Source of the DNA: CAYNVQ01 sp964400735
GTDB lineage: Bacteria; Acidobacteriota; Aminicenantia; Aminicenantales; Aminicenantaceae
Direction: 5' to 3'
NCBI GenBank assembly: GCA_964400735.1
Contig: CAYNVQ010000015.1
Coordinates: 1-64,000 of the forward strand
Length of the DNA stretch: 64,000 bases
The notes under the pieces are model-generated. The model was given only the letters and a program-made list of their open reading frames with translations, was not told where the DNA came from and did not search any database. The position numbers were made by a program, and so were the translations under genes. Within the stretch, counting starts at the first letter, position 1. Each line of letters opens with the position of its first letter. Of this stretch, positions 62,072 through 64,000 are shown piece by piece.

Positions 62072-62968
62072 TTACAAAGTTATTTTCAAGCCGAGCTGCA
62101 AGCGGAAGCCAGAGAAATCGAGAGAGGCCTTCCTCACGTTTCTGTAAGCCGGCGACTCAAGCGGCCCCTTCAATATTTTCACTTCAGAATACCAATCCAA
62201 TCCCATATACGTAAAATCCTGCTCATAGTAGTAAAGACTACCCCTATAAAAATCTGTCCAACCTCCTGAATTCACATAATCGTATTCACCCTTCAGTTCT
62301 TTTATTTCAGCATATCTTCCTGATGCCTGGACAACGACAGCCATATTTTTTAGAAAATTATATTCCAATCCAACCCCGCCGTGAACGCCGAATCCCTGCC
62401 CCTTGGCTGACTGCTCGGTTCTTTCCTGCCAAGTCCCTATCAATCGCTGAGAATAAACGTCAGACCATCTTCCAAAATAGTATCCCAGGCCTGCGGTCAC
62501 AAAAATCTTGACCCTGGAGAAAAAGGGAAAGGTGTAATATGCGCTCAATGTCAAAGGAACCGCGCTTATCTCGGCCTCGTGGGTCATGTCTACCTGACCG
62601 GCTCGAGATTCGATAAATATCCGGCTCGAGTCCCCCCCTTGCTTTCCCCATATATGCCCTGTACCGATGCCAAGACTCAGACGGGGTGTGAAAGATACGA
62701 TGAATTCGCCCTCAATTTCCGGGCTTGCTCCTATTTTTTCGAATCTCCCTTGAACATCATTTCCCATCAGGCTTCCCAGCTCTTTTTGGAGCCTGTTCGC
62801 TTGATCGACGGATGTGTTCCAGTCTCCGACCGCAAGGCAGCTTATCCCCCCAGTGAATTTGAGATGAAAATGAAACCCTTTTTCTGGAATCTGCCCAGCG
62901 AATGTCTGGTTTCCGACCGACAGGGCTGAAAGGAAAATGACAACGACTTTTATCAATCGTTTCCGCAA
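62072..62968 (-). CDS. outer-membrane beta-barrel protein
   Basis: 298 residues. Signal peptide ending about FAG (residue 25). The rest alternates hydrophobic and polar residues with many aromatic and Gly residues (RLSLGIGTGHIWG, VKIFVTAGLGYYFGRW, GFGVHGGVGLEYNFL) and ends in a beta-strand FRLQLGLKITL, as in small OmpA/OmpW-like barrels. It may form an outer-membrane partner for the neighbouring secreted proteins, but that rests on position only. The 227 bp to the next gene upstream show nothing recognisable. Confidence 0.75.
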   Translation of the reverse strand: MRKRLIKVVVIFLSALSVGNQTFAGQIPEKGFHFHLKFTGGISCLAVGDWNTSVDQANRLQKELGSLMGNDVQGRFEKIGASPEIEGEFIVSFTPRLSLGIGTGHIWGKQGGDSSRIFIESRAGQVDMTHEAEISAVPLTLSAYYTFPFFSRVKIFVTAGLGYYFGRWSDVYSQRLIGTWQERTEQSAKGQGFGVHGGVGLEYNFLKNMAVVVQASGRYAEIKELKGEYDYVNSGGWTDFYRGSLYYYEQDFTYMGLDWYSEVKILKGPLESPAYRNVRKASLDFSGFRLQLGLKITL

Positions 62969-63195
62969 TTCAATCTCTTCGACCTTTTTCGCTCGAATAA
63001 CAGAATCACCTGCGGGCGTGTGCCATCTGAAGCAGAAAGGCCGCCCCTCTTCATTGTCATATCTCGACTTCTGAGATAAACCGCTCTCCGACAGGAAAAG
63101 ACGGTACAGAACGCTGGTCTTTCCGTCTCACTCGAAGCCGCTTTTTACAGCAGCCTCTCTCATGATTTTTGGATTTAGGGAATTATCCTATGGGT

Positions 63196-64000
63196 TTATC
63201 TCACCACTGGTATATCGCCTGTCGTACCCCAAGTGACTCCTGCCAGTCCCTTGACAAACCACCGGCCGTTCGACGGCCGCCAGACGGCGATATCTGTAGT
63301 TGCATCCGCGTTGTAGTTTCCTGGAGCGGGGATGTCTCCGGCTGTACCCCAAGGAGTACTCGCAGCACCGAAAATATACCAACGCCCGTTGGATGGACGC
63401 CACACAGCCCTGTCTGCCGTGCCGTCTCCGTTGTAATCACCGGGCACAGGAATGTCTCCCAGGGTTCCCCATGCAAAAGAGCCCACTCCCAGTATGAACC
63501 ACCTTCCATTTGATGGTCGCCAGATCGCCGCCTCGGCTTTTCCGTCATGATTGTAGTCTCCGGGTACAGGGATGTCGCCTGCTGTGCCCCATGCAGAAGC
63601 CCCTATGCCCTTGATGTACCATCTCCCGTTCGACGGCCGCCAGACAGCCATATCCGTTTTGCCATCTCCATTATAATCGGCAGGAACCGGGATATCTCCT
63701 GCTACGCCCCATGCAGCGCCCCCGACGCCCTTGATGTACCATCTTCCGTTCGACGGCCGCCAAACGGCCATGTCAGTCTTTCCGTCGCCGTTGTAATCGC
63801 CGTTAACCGGAATATCGCCATCAGCGCCCCATGCAGCGCCTCCAACGCCCCTGACGTACCATCTTCCGTTCGATGGTCTCCATACGGTCATATCCGTCAC
63901 ATTATCGCCATTGAAGTCGTGTCCGTCGAACACGAATCGATGGTTCTTGGTATGGGCCCGGATGGCAACATCGAAAGGCGTTCCTGGAATCGCTATCGAG
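63196..64000 (-). CDS. protein with six-repeat module, 5' part beyond the window
   Basis: Partial: 240 codons of module plus about 28 codons before it are in the window. The frame stays open to base 64000 (AIPGTPFDVAIRAHTKNHR upstream of FVFDGHD), so the GTG at 63933 is not the real start. Six repeats of 40 residues (DYNGDGKTDMAVWRPSNGRW type) end GDIPVVR at the stop. It is on the opposite strand to the other four, next to the beta-barrel gene. The N-terminal domain is unknown. Confidence 0.85.
   Translation of the reverse strand, partial: SIAIPGTPFDVAIRAHTKNHRFVFDGHDFNGDNVTDMTVWRPSNGRWYVRGVGGAAWGADGDIPVNGDYNGDGKTDMAVWRPSNGRWYIKGVGGAAWGVAGDIPVPADYNGDGKTDMAVWRPSNGRWYIKGIGASAWGTAGDIPVPGDYNHDGKAEAAIWRPSNGRWFILGVGSFAWGTLGDIPVPGDYNGDGTADRAVWRPSNGRWYIFGAASTPWGTAGDIPAPGNYNADATTDIAVWRPSNGRWFVKGLAGVTWGTTGDIPVVR
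63199..63918 (-). repeat. six-repeat C-terminal module, copy 5
   Basis: 720 bp, six 40-codon units, first Asp at 63916-63918. It ends VVR rather than LVR and is independent in wording from the plus-strand copies. Confidence 0.9.

Overview
The window looks like chromosomal DNA from a Gram-negative-type bacterium. It has SecDF/YajC, a TonB-ExbB-ExbD set, CdsA, RseP, an outer-membrane beta-barrel and the DXP/MEP isoprenoid genes dxr and ispG. The many cyclic-nucleotide genes and the large secreted proteins built from SBBP-type and FG-GAP/VCBS-like repeats remind me of uncultured Acidobacteria-like lineages, Candidatus Aminicenantes first. That assignment is inference; no marker gene here settles it.

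Layout. (1) 1-1494: an intact tRNA-Arg(CCU), a decayed second copy of its 3' part about 930 bp away, and a small membrane-anchored protein of unknown function between them. (2) 1495-7344, minus strand: a four-gene operon of flavoprotein, small cNMP sensor, FHA-GAF-adenylate cyclase, and a three-part fusion of cNMP-binding domain, acetate kinase and PduL-type phosphotransacylase. (3) 7756-12906: a giant secreted protein with a pentapeptide (x-I-T-N-P) tract and a C-terminal propeller. (4) 12932-20711, minus strand: Ser/Thr kinase with TPRs, MscS-like channel with a cNMP domain, an MBL-fold hydrolase that could be a cyclic-nucleotide phosphodiesterase, and a CHASE2 cyclase. (5) 20972-29024, minus strand: M48 protease with SH3b partner, RecD2-type helicase, SAM hydrolase, membrane phosphodiesterase-like protein, signal peptidase I and a UbiA prenyltransferase. 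(6) 29193-36822, plus strand: YchF-like ATPase, tgt-yajC-secD-secF, then tonB-exbB-exbD. (7) 36830-47284, minus strand: SPL-family radical SAM with a ParB-like partner, hydroxyacid dehydrogenase, nucleoside phosphorylase and LarE, then uppS-cdsA-dxr-rseP-ispG. (8) 47506-52078, plus strand: hypC-hypD-hypE and a membrane-anchored glycosidase-like protein. (9) 52313-64000: five secreted proteins with different N-terminal parts but the same C-terminal module, exactly six 40-residue repeats ending at the stop codon, plus a beta-barrel gene.

The genes suggest two systems. One is a dense cyclic-nucleotide network in the first 21 kb (two class III cyclases, three cNMP-binding proteins, one possible phosphodiesterase), one output of which may be acetate formation with ATP gain by the fusion enzyme. 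The other is a family of exported propeller or beta-helix proteins carrying a constant six-repeat tail whose role is unknown.

Intergenic DNA carries at least two families of dispersed inverted repeats: a MITE/REP-like element with 28-bp ends (30271-30481 and 47326-47448) and a smaller hairpin family (20857-20916 and 22496-22532). Clear sigma-70-like promoters precede several genes. No CRISPR array, rRNA, transposase or integrase gene was seen.
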